Assembly: GCF_001659605.2 (NCBI RefSeq)
Contig: NC_035170.2
Location: 12,566,502 to 12,630,501, forward strand
DNA: 64,000 nucleotides
Source: Manihot esculenta
Taxonomy: Eukaryota; Streptophyta; Magnoliopsida; Malpighiales; Euphorbiaceae
Direction: 5' to 3'
Part shown: one piece after another, positions 48,519 to 59,952 of the stretch
Position numbering within the stretch: position 1 is the stretch's first letter
Layout: every line of letters starts with the position of its first letter
The notes under the pieces: model-generated
Told to the model about the DNA's origin: nothing
Seen by the model: the letters and a program-made list of their open reading frames with translations, nothing else
The model's database searches: none
Made by a program: the position numbers and the translations under genes

Positions 48519-50225
48519 ATGGCTAACCACAATGAAAACAACACCAATAACACTCCCAACGACTTGAACTCTGTCCAAGAGGGGCAACAGTTCTCTTTCT
48601 CCAATCCTACAACTCCAAACAACCAACCACCCATCTCTTTCAACCCCTCGCCAAGCCTGGCAGGGAATGTGCCCGCCGCTGCCTTGGCCAGCCAAGACCT
48701 TCAAACCATCGCCCTTCAGTTATAAAACACCGCCCACTGGCTGGGGCAGATGATGCAACAACGGGGCCTCAATACCCCAATAAATGTGTTACCGGTGGTA
48801 GAAGAGCCCCAGACCAATGAACCTCAGCCTACCTTCAACCATCTCCAAACCGTCAACCGAGAAACCGGAGACGGGGGGAGAAGAGCCAGAGAAGAGGAAG
48901 AGCCGAAAGCTCGAGTTCATGGAAGGAGGGTGAGGAAAATGATTGAGAATGATGAGGCCGACAGTTATTCTGCCGGAACAACCAAGCGGACGAGAAGCGA
49001 AGCGGAGTAAGAGGAGTACCGTCGGGAGAGGAAACCCAGGCAAGAGGAGGAGAGTGTAGACCGAAAGCTGCAAAAGATGAGAGAGCAGCTTTTGGCCGAG
49101 TTGGGAACGAAGGATCAGAATCAAACTCTCCTGCCCACCTTTTCACCCTTCTCGACGTGGGTGCAGCAGGAGATTGTTCCCAAAAAATTTATGATGCCAC
49201 CTATGGCCGCATATGACGGAGCTGGGAACCCCCGGGAGCACGTCTTGAACTACAAAACTTTCATGGAACTGTAGACTTTATCAGATGCCTTGATGTGCAA
49301 AGTGTTCCCAACGATGCTCTCGGGGCCAGCACGGGCATGGTTTAACAGCCTTGAGACCGGAAGTATCAGAAGCTTTGGAGATCTGGCCACTCGCTTCATC
49401 AGCCGGTTCATTGCCGGGGTGCCTGCAGACAAGAAGACAAGTTATCTGGAGACAGTCAGGCAGAGAAGGGATGAATCGCTCAGGGAATACGTTGCCCATT
49501 TCAATACGGAGGCCTTGCAGATTTCGAAGCTGGATGAGGGTAGAGCAGTGGAGGCCATGCAGAAAGGGACGACTTCGCCCGAGTTCTTTGGCTCGTTGAG
49601 CAGGAAGCCCCCTACCTCACTGGCCGAGCTGATGAAGAGGGCAGAGAAATACATAAAGCAGGATGATGCCTTAATGACGAGCAGGTTCGCCAAAGGAGTG
49701 GCAGATAAGGGGAAAGCCCCGGAGGAAAGGAGGCTGGAAAGGCAGGAGAAAAAGCAAGGCAGAAGGCCTGAGCCCTACAGACAGCCTTGGGAGCGAAGGG
49801 ACCAAAGACCCCTCCCTCCCAGGGTCCCAGAACAGAAATCACTTCCGCCGTGGGTTCTAGAGAAGCCAACCCCACTCAATGCCTCCAGAGCCAAAGTGCT
49901 CATGGCCATTCAAGACAAGGAGTTCTTACAATGGCCTAGACCTATGAGAACGGAAGCAGACCAGCGAGATCCTGACAAATACTGTCAGTATCATCGCACA
50001 CATGGCTACGACACCAATAACTGCTTCCAGTTGATTACTGAGATCGAGAGGCTGATAAAGAGGGGACATCTCAAGAACTTTGTGAAGAAACCGGAGGGAC
50101 AAAGGCCTCAGCCGAACCCAGCAGCGCAAACACTCAGAAGAATGGGAGCGGGGCTAGTGAATGATGGGTCCAGTGGGACCATCAACATGATCGTTGGAGG
50201 AACAGGAGGTCGAATGAGCCGGTGA
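48519..50225 (+). pseudogene. Gag pseudogene of the Tat-like retrotransposon
   Basis: One reading frame runs from MANHNENN at 48519 to 50225 without frameshift but with three nonsense codons: TAA at 48723, TAA at 49008 and TAG at 49272. The last fits a CAG-to-TAG change. The N-terminus is Asn/Pro-rich. The middle has the capsid-type region (ARAWFNSLETGSI, then DLATRFISRF, then ESLREYVAHFN at about 49470-49500). The C-terminal part has a CQYHRTHGYDTNNC zinc-knuckle-like motif at about 49980-50021. Just after this the frame runs into a Gly-rich protease start (about 50185-50213) and is cut by a deletion. Gag would package the element's RNA; this copy cannot make it whole. Confidence 0.85.
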
Positions 50226-50374
50226 AGCAGAAGAAAAGGGTGGTAGGAAAGGAAAAGCAACAGGCCACCAGGGAGGAGGTACGAAAGCTAGAGGAGGTTG
50301 GGTTTTTTAGGGAAGTGATGTACCTACAATGGTTAGCAAATCCTGTATTAGTTAAGAAAGTCAATGGCAAATAT
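50214..50374 (+). pseudogene. Reverse-transcriptase fragment, cut by the CACTA element
   Basis: In a frame different from gag, sequence typical of the start of the plant gypsy reverse transcriptase is visible (EEVRKLEEVGFF, then WLANPVLVKK). Most of the protease and the linker are missing, so a deletion of more than 1 kb is inferred near 50214. The frame is interrupted at 50374 by the CACTA insertion and resumes in the same frame at 63981-64000. It is non-functional. Confidence 0.8.
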
Positions 50375-50468
50375 CACTATAAAAAAACTGTGAAATTGTG
50401 ATCAAAATTAGCGACCAAAATTTTTGGTTGCTATATAGCAACCAATCAGCGACCATTCTGCTACTACA

Positions 50469-50939
50469 TAGGGGTGAGCATTCGGTCGGTTCGGTTCAAA
50501 ACCGAACCGAACCGAATAAACCGAAAATTGAAATTTTAGATTTTATGAAAACCGAACCGAACCGATTTTGGTCAGAAACCGAATCGAACCGAACCGGTCT
50601 GATTCGGTTCGATTCGGTTCGGTTTGATCGGTTTCGATTTTTAATATTTTTTTAATTTTTTACACTTTATTTTTAGTATTTTAAAATTTAATTAAAATAT
50701 TTTAATTTTAATATAATTTAATTTCTCTATATTATTGAAAAAACATATTATTATTCCTAATTGGTTCGGTTCGGTTTTTTCGGTTTTTTTCTGATCAAAA
50801 CCGAACCGAACCGAAATAACCGAAATTTCTAAAATTTAAAACCGAACCGAACCGAAATGTATAAAAAACCGAACTAAATTTTCAAATCGGTTCGGTTCGG
50901 TCGGTTTTTTCGGTTCGAACCGGATTCTGCTCACCCCTA
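50469..50939. mobile_element. hAT-type MITE, CGGTTCGG family
   Basis: TIRs TAGGGGTGAGCA and TGCTCACCCCTA with 8-bp duplication CTACTACA (50461-50468 and 50940-50947). The left CACTA copy has the uninterrupted site, a single TGTAGTAG at about 5236-5243, so this MITE inserted after the two copies separated. No coding capacity; the ORF at 50398-50655 is a shadow. Confidence 0.92.
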
Positions 50940-51299
50940 CTACTACATGAATGAAATAATATTTTTATTTAACAAAAAGCTCAACGACCAAAAATTGGTC
51001 GTTATTTGGTTGCTATTTAGCGACCAAATCTTAAATCGTTGCTAAATTTAGCGGGAATTAGTGGCGCGAGATATTTGCGATCATATTTGCAACGAAATTG
51101 CGACTACTTTTTGGACGGGAATATTTTGCGACCATATTTAGCGATTAATTAGTTTAGTCGCTAAATAGCGACCAATCAGCAACCATTTCATTTTTAAAAT
51201 TTTAATTTAATTTTTAATTAAATTTTATTTTATTTAAAATTTTAAATTTTAAATTAAGTGATTTCAATTCGGTATACAAAATGACGTCGTTTTCACAAT

Positions 51300-52080
51300 T
51301 TAAGGATACTCTAACCTAATCCCTAATCTTAATCCCTAATCTCTAATTCCTAATTAATCCCTAATCCCTAATAAAATTAATCCTAATCCCTAATCCCTAA
51401 TCTCTAACCCTAATTCCTAATTAATCTCTAATTCCTAACAAAACTAACCCTAATCTCTAATCCCTAATCCCTAATCCCTAATCCCTAATTCCTAATCCCT
51501 AACCCTAATCCCTAATTTCTAATCCTTAATCCCTAATCTCTAACAAAATTAACCCTAATCCCTAGAGGTGAGCAGAAATCGATTCAAACCGAAAAAACCG
51601 ACCGTATCGAACCGATTTGAAAATTTGGTTCGGTTTTTTATACATTTCGGTTCGGTTCGGTTTTTAATTTTAAAATTTTTGATTATTTCATTTCGGTTCA
51701 GTTTTGATCAGAAAAAACCGAAAAAACCGAACCGAACCGATTAATGATAATAATATGTTTTTTCAATAATATAGAGAAATTAAATCATATTAAAATTAAA
51801 ATATTTTAATTAAATTTTAAAATACTAAAAATAAAGTGCAAAAAATAAAAAATTATTAAAAATCGAAATCGATCAAATCGAACCGAATCGAATCAGATCG
51901 GTTCGGTTTGATTTGATTTCTAACCAAAATCGGTTCGGTTTTCATAAACACAAATTTCGGTTTTCGATTTATTCGGTTCAAAACCGAACCGACCGAATGC
52001 TCACCCCTACTAATCCCTAATTCCTAATCCCTAATCCCGAATCCCTAATCCCTAATTAGCTATACTAACAAAACTAACCC
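51300..52080. repeat. Telomere-like TCCCTAA heptamer array in the CACTA element
   Basis: Degenerate tandem CTAATCC/CCCTAAT units at about 51315-51562 and 52010-52065, interrupted by the MITE at 51563-52009. It is the inverted counterpart of 4082-4880. Units are the telomere-like TTAGGGA permutation, with many variants. Confidence 0.85.
51563..52009. mobile_element. hAT-type MITE shared with the left CACTA copy
   Basis: TIRs TAGAGGTGAGCA and TGCTCACCCCTA with 8-bp duplication CTAATCCC (51555-51562 and 52010-52017). It occupies the same site as the MITE at 4135-4604, seen inverted, so it was already in the ancestral element. Confidence 0.9.
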
Positions 52081-52089
52081 TAATCCCTC

Positions 52090-53720
52090 ATTTATTTTTC
52101 CATTTTACTCGAGTCACACTTCCCTCTCTCCGTCGGCGCCTCTCTCCCCCGATTCCCTTACCATAATTCCCAATCAACGGCTCTCTCCCCCACTTCACTG
52201 AAGAGTGCCGGCAGCCCAGTCGGCATCGGCGACGTCTCCTTTCTCTCCCCAGCGATGATAAATCTTCTCTCTCCCGATATCTCCTTCTCTCTCTCTAGTG
52301 GCGACATCTCCCACTTCCCGTCGGAGACAACTCTTCCCTCTCCCCGGTTGGTATCGGCGACATCTCCTTCTCTCTCCCCAGTCAGTGACATCTACTCTTT
52401 CCAATTGACGCTTCTCTTCCCCACTTCACTGACGATTGCTGGAGACAACTCTTGCCTCTCCCCAATCGGCGTCGGCGACATCTCCTTTGACTGGAACTCT
52501 CTTCAGGTTTGCAATCAAATTTTTTGATAATCAAGATCTTTTATGTGCATGTTGTTAAAGAATTTTTAGTTGCTATTAAAGATTTTTAGAATTTTTGGAC
52601 TATTAATTTGATTATTTGGATACTGTTGATTTTTAGAATTTATGGGCTGCAATTCAAAAGTATCTTCTTACCTTATTCTGTGCAATCACTTTTTCCGCCT
52701 GCCCTCTGTTGTAATTTTAGCCTTTTTAATGGAACCATTATTTGTCCCCTTGGAAACGTTGGTCCCTGTCTCTCTCTTTTTATTTTTCTTTTTTTATTTT
52801 ATTTTATTGGCTTCTCTTCTCTTTGCATTTTGAGTCTTGGTCTTCACTTTACTCAGTTTCTCCTCTATTATCTGTTTATGGCTTCTCCTCAATTTTCATT
52901 TGTTTATTTATTTCAAACTTTTTTAATTTTTTGCATTCTTTTCTTATTTTCCCATCTTTGTTTGTTCGGTGGGGTTTTAGTTTAGGATGCAATTTTGGGA
53001 ATTTTTCTTTCTCCCCATTGTGGATTACTGCAGTTTGGTAATGGAGTTTAAAAGTGGTTATAAGATTTTTCCAATCGAGGGACACATTGCTGGTAAGATG
53101 ATTTCGGTTCAATTTGAGTACTGTTAACACATTCTTCATTAGGAATTTAACTGAGAACTAACTCAAGAATGCCATTGTAAGACTGTATTTGTTATTGGAT
53201 TGATGCAACTTGGAGATGTTGCCTCTTTTTAAGCAATTGGATTTGGGGCTTGAGATATTTTATCCTTGATAACTCAATCATTTTGTTTTTTTTCTTTTGC
53301 TTGTTCATGCGATATGAATGTTTTGTGAGTACAGTTTTTATTTGTCTTTGACTTTTGTTAATGAAAGAAAGGCTTAGCTGTTATTGTTGATAGTTGAGCT
53401 TTTTACACATTTTGCTGCTATTCAGATTTTGGAACATAGGATTTAAGTTTAGAATTCCAGGTGGATTATAATTTTATTGATAACCAAAAATGTTATTTTT
53501 GACCGATTTTAATAATCACACAGTCAAAAAGAAAAAATAGTCTATAATTTGACACGGATAAAGAAAAATAACATACTTTTATATAGGTTAAATAGATTTT
53601 CTTTTCGAAGGTTTAGTAGAGTATTAGGTAAGAAGATAGTCTACAATTTGACACGGATAAGAAAAAATAGTCTATAATTTGACACGGATAAAAAAAATCA
53701 ACAAGAGTTAAGTGGTAAAA
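52090..53720. other. Non-coding 5' region of the CACTA element
   Basis: GC-richer block with CTCTCTCCCC and GGCGACATCTC repeats (52110-52510), then a T-rich, pyrimidine-rich stretch with GT/AG-like sites (52600-53250) and the ACACGGATAA short repeats (53520-53700). All is shared, inverted, with 2440-4070. It probably serves as promoter, leader exons and introns upstream of the transposase gene. The open frames here (52158-52391, 52608-52985, 52742-53041) are not conserved as proteins and are not called. Confidence 0.55.
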
Positions 53721-54520
53721 TGTTGATTTTCAATGCTATGAATTTACTTTGTTTACAAATTATACATTCCAAATTACAAATTATTTAATGTTTTTTATTC
53801 TCAAACAATATTTAATTTGTAAAAAATAAAACTATCATAAAATATCATTTTAATTAGTATTAAAAGGATTGATATTATAATATTATTAATTTTAATATTA
53901 ATATATTAAATTTATATTATATATTATTCAATTAATAGTTTTTATATTATATATTATTCAATTTATAATATATATGATAATATTAATTTTAATATTAATA
54001 TATTAAATTTATATTAATAGTTTTTTAAATTAAGATTAAAATACAAAAATTAAATTAAAAATCACCTATGTTAAATTAATATTACCTTAATCAATTAATT
54101 TTAGTTAGACGACGGAATATCATGGATAAATTGCAGAGTATATGAATAGCTAAAATTATATATACTAAATAGTGTATATATTTAAAATTAAAATAATTTA
54201 ATCAGTATTTTCTTGGATAAAAAATTAAACAACTTAACTTTATTGTAGTTTAACTTAAAAATATTTAATTAATTAATTAATTTTAATAAAATATTAATGC
54301 CTTAATAATAATTTGCTAAAATATAATATTGCATTCAATAAAAATACAGTTTTACAAAGTATAAACTTGAATCCAACTTTCTTATCTCAATGTTCAGACT
54401 TATCAGTTTTATTTAAAAAGATTAGGTATATATATTTTAATAATAATTTTAAAATTAATAGTATATAAATTAGTACTTGGCCTTTCTAAAAAATTAAATA
54501 TGAAACTAAAATATATATAG
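53721..54520. other. AT-rich interior of the CACTA element
   Basis: Matches 1560-2440 inverted. Contains repeated ATATTATTAATTTTAATATTAATA-like sequence. No ORF of note. Confidence 0.7.
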
Positions 54521-56890
54521 TGTAACGACCCGAAAATCGGACCGCTACCGGCGCTAGGATCCAGATCGGCTTAAGGCCGCCGGGACCCGTAGCAAGCCTG
54601 ACATATAACCTGTAAACCTGTATAATCCCATACATGATCAACAACATGCATAAAAATTTAAAACTTTTCTTTTTAAACATCCAACTCAACCTGAACATAC
54701 ATGTACATAGTCCTGATCATAATCATGATCCCTCTGTGGGATCTCATCAATGCCCCAACGGGCGATACAACATGAGATGAGTTGGCTTCCATGAACATTA
54801 TAAAACATTTCTATAGATCATGTATCAAAAGGGATAACAATACTCATAGGGTCAAGCACATCTATAACCTCAATATACCTCATTACATAACATACTAAAA
54901 TCTCTTACATTACATCATAGTACAATTGTCATGTCCACAATCTAACTATTACAAAAAAACATGCTTCAAAACTCTTGCTAACCTCCTGGTCTACCCTGTA
55001 CCTGCACATCTGGGGTTAGGGGAGAGGGGTGAGCTACAAAGCCCAGTGAGCAGAATAGTAAAACATTTAAAACATATGATAACATGAAATGCATCACATC
55101 ACAGCTAATCACATCAAGGATGGATTTGTCACCAATAGTCCCCTACATGGACCAACTGTGCCAGGGGCGTAGAATGGGCCTCACTGGTCTTTCTCTTACA
55201 TAACATAACATAACATGGTCCAACTGTGCCAGGGGCGTAGAATGGGCCTCACTGGTCTTTCTCTTACATAACATAACATGGTCCAACTGTGCCAGGGGCG
55301 TAGAATGGGCCTCACTGGTCTTTCTCTCACATAGTGCCAGGGGCGTAGAATGGGCCTCACTGGTCTTCCGTATCGTATCATCATCATCATAGCATAGGGG
55401 GACTAATGGATCATTCAACATCCATCCACATCATCAAACATAATATGCAATGCACATATTCGTGAATCTAATGCAACACCCTATTATCTCATGGCATTTA
55501 TGATGCGTGAATCATGCTAAACTGATTTATTTATTTAAAAGCATAATAGTTATTCCACTCACCTCTGGCTAGCTCTGACAACTTTGTAGCAGCTGGCTCA
55601 CTGCTGGGGTCCTCGGTTCCTCGGGTCCGAACCTACACAGGTGGACTCCAATGAGGGACCAAACATACATGAACATAACTCTAATATACTCCCCAAAAAC
55701 CCCCTTAGAACATCAAGAAACAACTTCATAAAAACATGCAAGAAATGGCTGGACAGGGCACTTTCGGCGGCAGCTTCGGCGGCCGAAAGTCCCTCCAGAG
55801 CCGAAAGTCAGGCAGGTTCGGCGGCACCTTCGGCGGCCGAAACTCCCAGACAGAGGCGAAACTCATGCATGTTCGACGGCACCTTCGGCGGCCGAAAGTC
55901 TCAGACAGGGACGAAAGTCTCTTTTCGGGGGCAACTTCGGCAGCCGAAAGGCCTGCCTCACTAGCCATGTTCGGCGGCCAAAAGTGCCTTCGGCTGCCGA
56001 ACCTGGTTTCTGCCAAAGGGCATAAACTTGGCTCCTTTGTGCATTTTCGCCTCCAAACTCACCAATCATGCATATACCTCAGTTAAAACATGCATACCAG
56101 TTCCTAGGGGCCTCAAACAAACAAATGCCCCAACTACAACACTTTAAGCATACTCAAACATGCCACATTGTTCAAGAATCACATAAAACCTAACATTTGC
56201 TTAAAAACTCATACAACCCTATACATGCCATTCTACCCCATAAAATCACTTAAAACTTACTTAAAACACATGAGGAGCTTAAGATCGGCTCTTACCTCTT
56301 GAGGATCGAGAGGAAGACGACCTAAACTTGGAGATCCACGAAAATGAGCTCCTGAGTTCCCAAAGCTCCAAAACTTGTTTCAACGGTTCAAAACCTTCAA
56401 TGCAAGCTTAAAACTCAAGAAAAATGGTGGGGATTTGGAGGAAAAACACTAGATTTGCAAAGGGAAGGTCGGAAGCTTGCTGTGGCCGAAAATGGGAGAA
56501 AGCTCGCCCATTTCGGCTAAGTGCCCCTTTTATAGGCGGCTGGCCAGGCCACGTTCGGGGGCCGAATGTGCCTCCGCATCCATGCAATGTTCGGTGGCCG
56601 AACTTGACTTTCGGCGGCCGAACCTGGACTGCCCTCACTCATGCTTTCGGGGGCCTAACGTGCCTCCAAAACGCATGCACGTTCGGCGGCCGAACTTGAC
56701 TTTCGGCGGCCGAACCTGGGTTTTCCTCCAAAGACTTTTCATGCAAAAACTCATTTAATTTCATACTTAAAACTATTAAAACATGAAAACATTTTTATAA
56801 AACATGATTCTACCCTTCTAGAGATCTCCGACATCCGAGATTCCACCGGACGGTAGGAATTCCGATACCGGAGTCTAGCCGGGTATTACA
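54521..56890 (-). mobile_element. Solo LTR, minus orientation, inside the CACTA element
   Basis: 2370 bp, starting TGTAACGACCCG and ending GGGTATTACA on the + strand, flanked by the 5-bp duplication TATAG (54516-54520 and 56891-56895). The uninterrupted site is present in the left CACTA copy near 1640-1650 (ATATATATAGTTTGAT on its minus strand). It contains four GGGCGTAGAATGGGCCTCAC units (55165-55360), many GGCGGCCGAA motifs (55765-56000, 56550-56720) and a minus-strand TATA-like CTATAAAAGG at about 56527. The ORFs across it are repeat shadows. Confidence 0.92.
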
Positions 56891-56895
56891 TATAG

Positions 56896-57595
56896 TTTGA
56901 TAACTTTTATATTCATTTAAAATAGTAAAAAATTAATCAATACTTAATTTATTAGTTTGTCTTAAATTATCTTTTAACTTTGAAAAATTATAATTATAAC
57001 AAATTTAATGTTGAAAATTAGTTTTATTTTCAATTGTAAGAATATAATTATAACAAATTAAAATGCCTCTATTAACTCCTAAAACGAGATAAAAATAAAA
57101 AATATAATTACCATCCAGCTAATTCACTTCATTTATGTTAATATGAAACTCAACCTCATAGGCTGCATCAGGGTTTCATATTTTTTTGATCCAGTGTGTT
57201 TGGATGGATTGTCCATAGCTGCATTTCATAATAAGGTAAGAAGATACTTTTGAATTGCAGCCGTTTATATTAACATGCTGTGCAGCAGCAACGTGCACAT
57301 GCTGTGCAGCAGCAAGCATCTGATGTGCATAAATGTTGTGCAGTTCAGCATTGCACTTGCTGCAAGTGCAGCAACAAGGTGCACATGCTGCCCAGCAATG
57401 CACTTGCAGCCAGTGCACTATGCACAGCAGCACTTACTGCAAATGCAGTCTGAGCTACTATTGTGCACAACAACACTTAACCGATTGACTGTAATTAAAA
57501 TCATAATCAAAATTATCTCAATTTACTTTAATTCCTCCTCTCATTTTTATGAATTTAATTTATATATTTTTACTATACATATCTTGTGTAGGAAA
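56896..57595. other. CACTA interior before the transposase: TGCA-rich block and inverted 33-mer
   Basis: AT-rich to about 57175. Then a sequence of about 33 bp (57232-57266, AAGGTAAGAAGATACTTTTG) is an inverted copy of 52645-52678. A block at 57270-57470 is built of GTGCAGCAGCA, TGCACATGCTG and CACTTGCTGCAAGTGCAG units. An intron probably ends at 57591 (TTGTGTAG) before the transposase start. Confidence 0.6.
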
Positions 57596-59872
57596 ATGAA
57601 TGCCAATCGACAGTGGATGTATAATAGGCTCAAGGATGGGTTGTTGAATACTGAATTTTTAAACGGTTTAGAGGAGTTCATACAATTTGCTTCAACCCAT
57701 CCTGAATGTATGGATGGTATGAATATAAGATGTCCTTGTAGTATGAGAAGGTGTTCGAATCGGAGGTTCCTCTGTGTGGACGATGTACGATATCATCTGA
57801 TGAAAAATGGTTTCGTCCCTAATTACTACAGGTGGATAGCACATGGTGAATGTTGGGATGATCAAGGAACCTCTAGTGTGCTATTGTCTGAAACTATCAT
57901 GGAAAATGATTTTCAAACTGGGGCTAATGGCCGACACCATGAAATGGTACTTGAAGGTTTTGGTTTACCGCCTTAAATTGAATTCATGGAGGAGGCACCT
58001 AATGCCGAGGCACAAAGGTTGTATGAAATGTTACAAGCAGCAAGTGAAGAGTTATGGCCAGGATGCAATAAGCACACAAAACTGTCTGCTGTGGCACGTT
58101 TGATGAACATGAAATCGGAGCATCATTTCTTTGTAAAATGTTTTGATCAGATTGTCGAGTTTTTGAAAGAAGTTCTACCCGAAGATAATGTGCTTCCTGA
58201 TAATTTTTACAAAACGAAAAAGTTAATTGAGGGTTTAGGTCTACCAGTGAAAAAGATTGATTGTTGCAGAAATAATTGCATGATATATTGGTCTGGTGAC
58301 GCTGAGTTACAAGAATGCAAGTTTTGCCAGCTTCCTAGATATAAACGCACGGTAAACAGCTTGACAAAGCAAGTTGTTCAGAAGCCATATAAGAAGATGT
58401 ATTACTTTCCTCTCACTCCAAGGTTACAACGGCTTTATGCATCAGACGCAACAGTACCCCATATGAGATGGCATGCTGAACATGAATATGAGGAAGGGGT
58501 CATGCATCATCCATCTGATTCTCCTGCATGGAAACACTTTAATGCATGTTATCCATCATTTGGATCAGAGATAAGGAATGTGATGCTTGGATTGTCTACT
58601 GATGGATTCCAACCATTTGGACAATCTGGCCAACAGTACTCATCTTGGCCCATCATTCTGACACCGTATAATCTTCCGTCATGGCTGTGTATGAAGTCAG
58701 AATATATGTTTCTCACTGTTATAGTTCCGGGCCCAAATAATCCTAAATTTAAAATTGATATATTCTTACAACCCTTAATCGAAGAACTAAAACAATTATG
58801 GAACATGGGGGTTGAGACATATGATGTGGATAAGAAGCAAAATTTTCTCATGCGGGTTGCTTTGCTATGGACCATTAGTGACTTTCCTGCTTATGCCATG
58901 CTTTCTGGTTTGAGCACTGCAGGAAGGCTTGCATGCCCATATTGTATGGATAACACTGATGCATTTACTTTGCCAAGAGGTGGTAAACAATGTTGGTTTG
59001 ATAATCATCGCAAATTTTTGAACCATAACCATCCATGGCGGAAGAATAAATCATGGTTTAGAAAAAACAAAGTTGTAACTGAACTTGCACCTCTAGTAAG
59101 GACTGGAGAGGAAATTTTGCATGAGATAGAGAGTCTTGGATTAATGAAAGTGACAGATCCAGGTTCAGATGTTGTTAATGCTGTTATTAGTAAGACATGT
59201 GGATGGAGGAAACGCAGCATATTCTGGGATTTACCTTATTGGAGTTCCTTGCTTATTAGACACAACCTTGATGTAATGCATATTGAAAAGAATTTTTTTG
59301 ATAACTTGTTCAATACCATTATGAATATAGAGGGTAAAACAAAAGATAATGCAAAAGCAAGAGAAGATATGAGGGAAATATGTCAGCGGCCTGAGTTGGA
59401 GATTAATGCAGAAACTGGCAGGTATCCAAAAGCAATATATGCATTGGACAAACCGGCAAAACAAGTTATTTGTGAATGGATTAAGGGACTCAGATTTCCT
59501 GATGATTATGTGTCTAACATGGCTCGATGTGTCGACATGAACAAGTATAGATTATTTGGAATGAAAAGTCATGATTGTCATATTTTCATGCAAAGGTTGT
59601 TGCCTATTGCTTTTCGTGAATTATTACCAATGAGAGTGTGGGAAGCAATTACCGAGCTAAGTATTTTCTTTAAGCAACTAATGAGTACGATCTTACGGGA
59701 GGAAGATATGCAAAGGCTTGAAGAGGACATTCTGGTTATACTATGCAAATTGGAGCGAATATTTTCTCCGGGTTTCTTCGACTCGATGGAACATCTTCCG
59801 GTTCATCTTGCATATGAAGCTCGCATTGAGGGTCCAGTGCAATATCGTTGGATGTATCCTTATGAGCGGTAA
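57596..59872 (+). pseudogene. TNP2-type CACTA transposase, one premature stop
   Basis: Encodes the DDE-type transposase of CACTA elements, which cuts and joins the CACTA ends. The start ATG at 57596 follows a likely acceptor. Residues 1-80 form the transposase-associated domain with CPCSMRRCSN. A single in-frame TAA at 57974 splits the gene; the frame continues immediately (next ATG 57986). The central transposase domain lies at about 58550-59350, with LGLSTDGFQPFG (first catalytic-type Asp), CPYC and NLDVMHIEKNFFDN. A DUF4218-type region follows to 59872. The frame ends at a probable donor (GCG-GTAATA), and the next exon is expected at about 59953. Apart from the stop, the protein reads well, so decay looks recent. 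It is intact in no other part of the window. Confidence 0.88.
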
Positions 59873-59952
59873 TAATTAATCGCTGCTGCTTTTTCAATAT
59901 ATCAATTATTTAATATGCTTAATTTGTATGCTAATTAATTATGTAATGCATG

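Noticed and set aside
50375..51190. CRISPR-like or satellite array from the regular AGCGACCAA units
   Set aside because: Spacing is irregular, both orientations occur, and position at the CACTA ends explains them as subterminal repeats.
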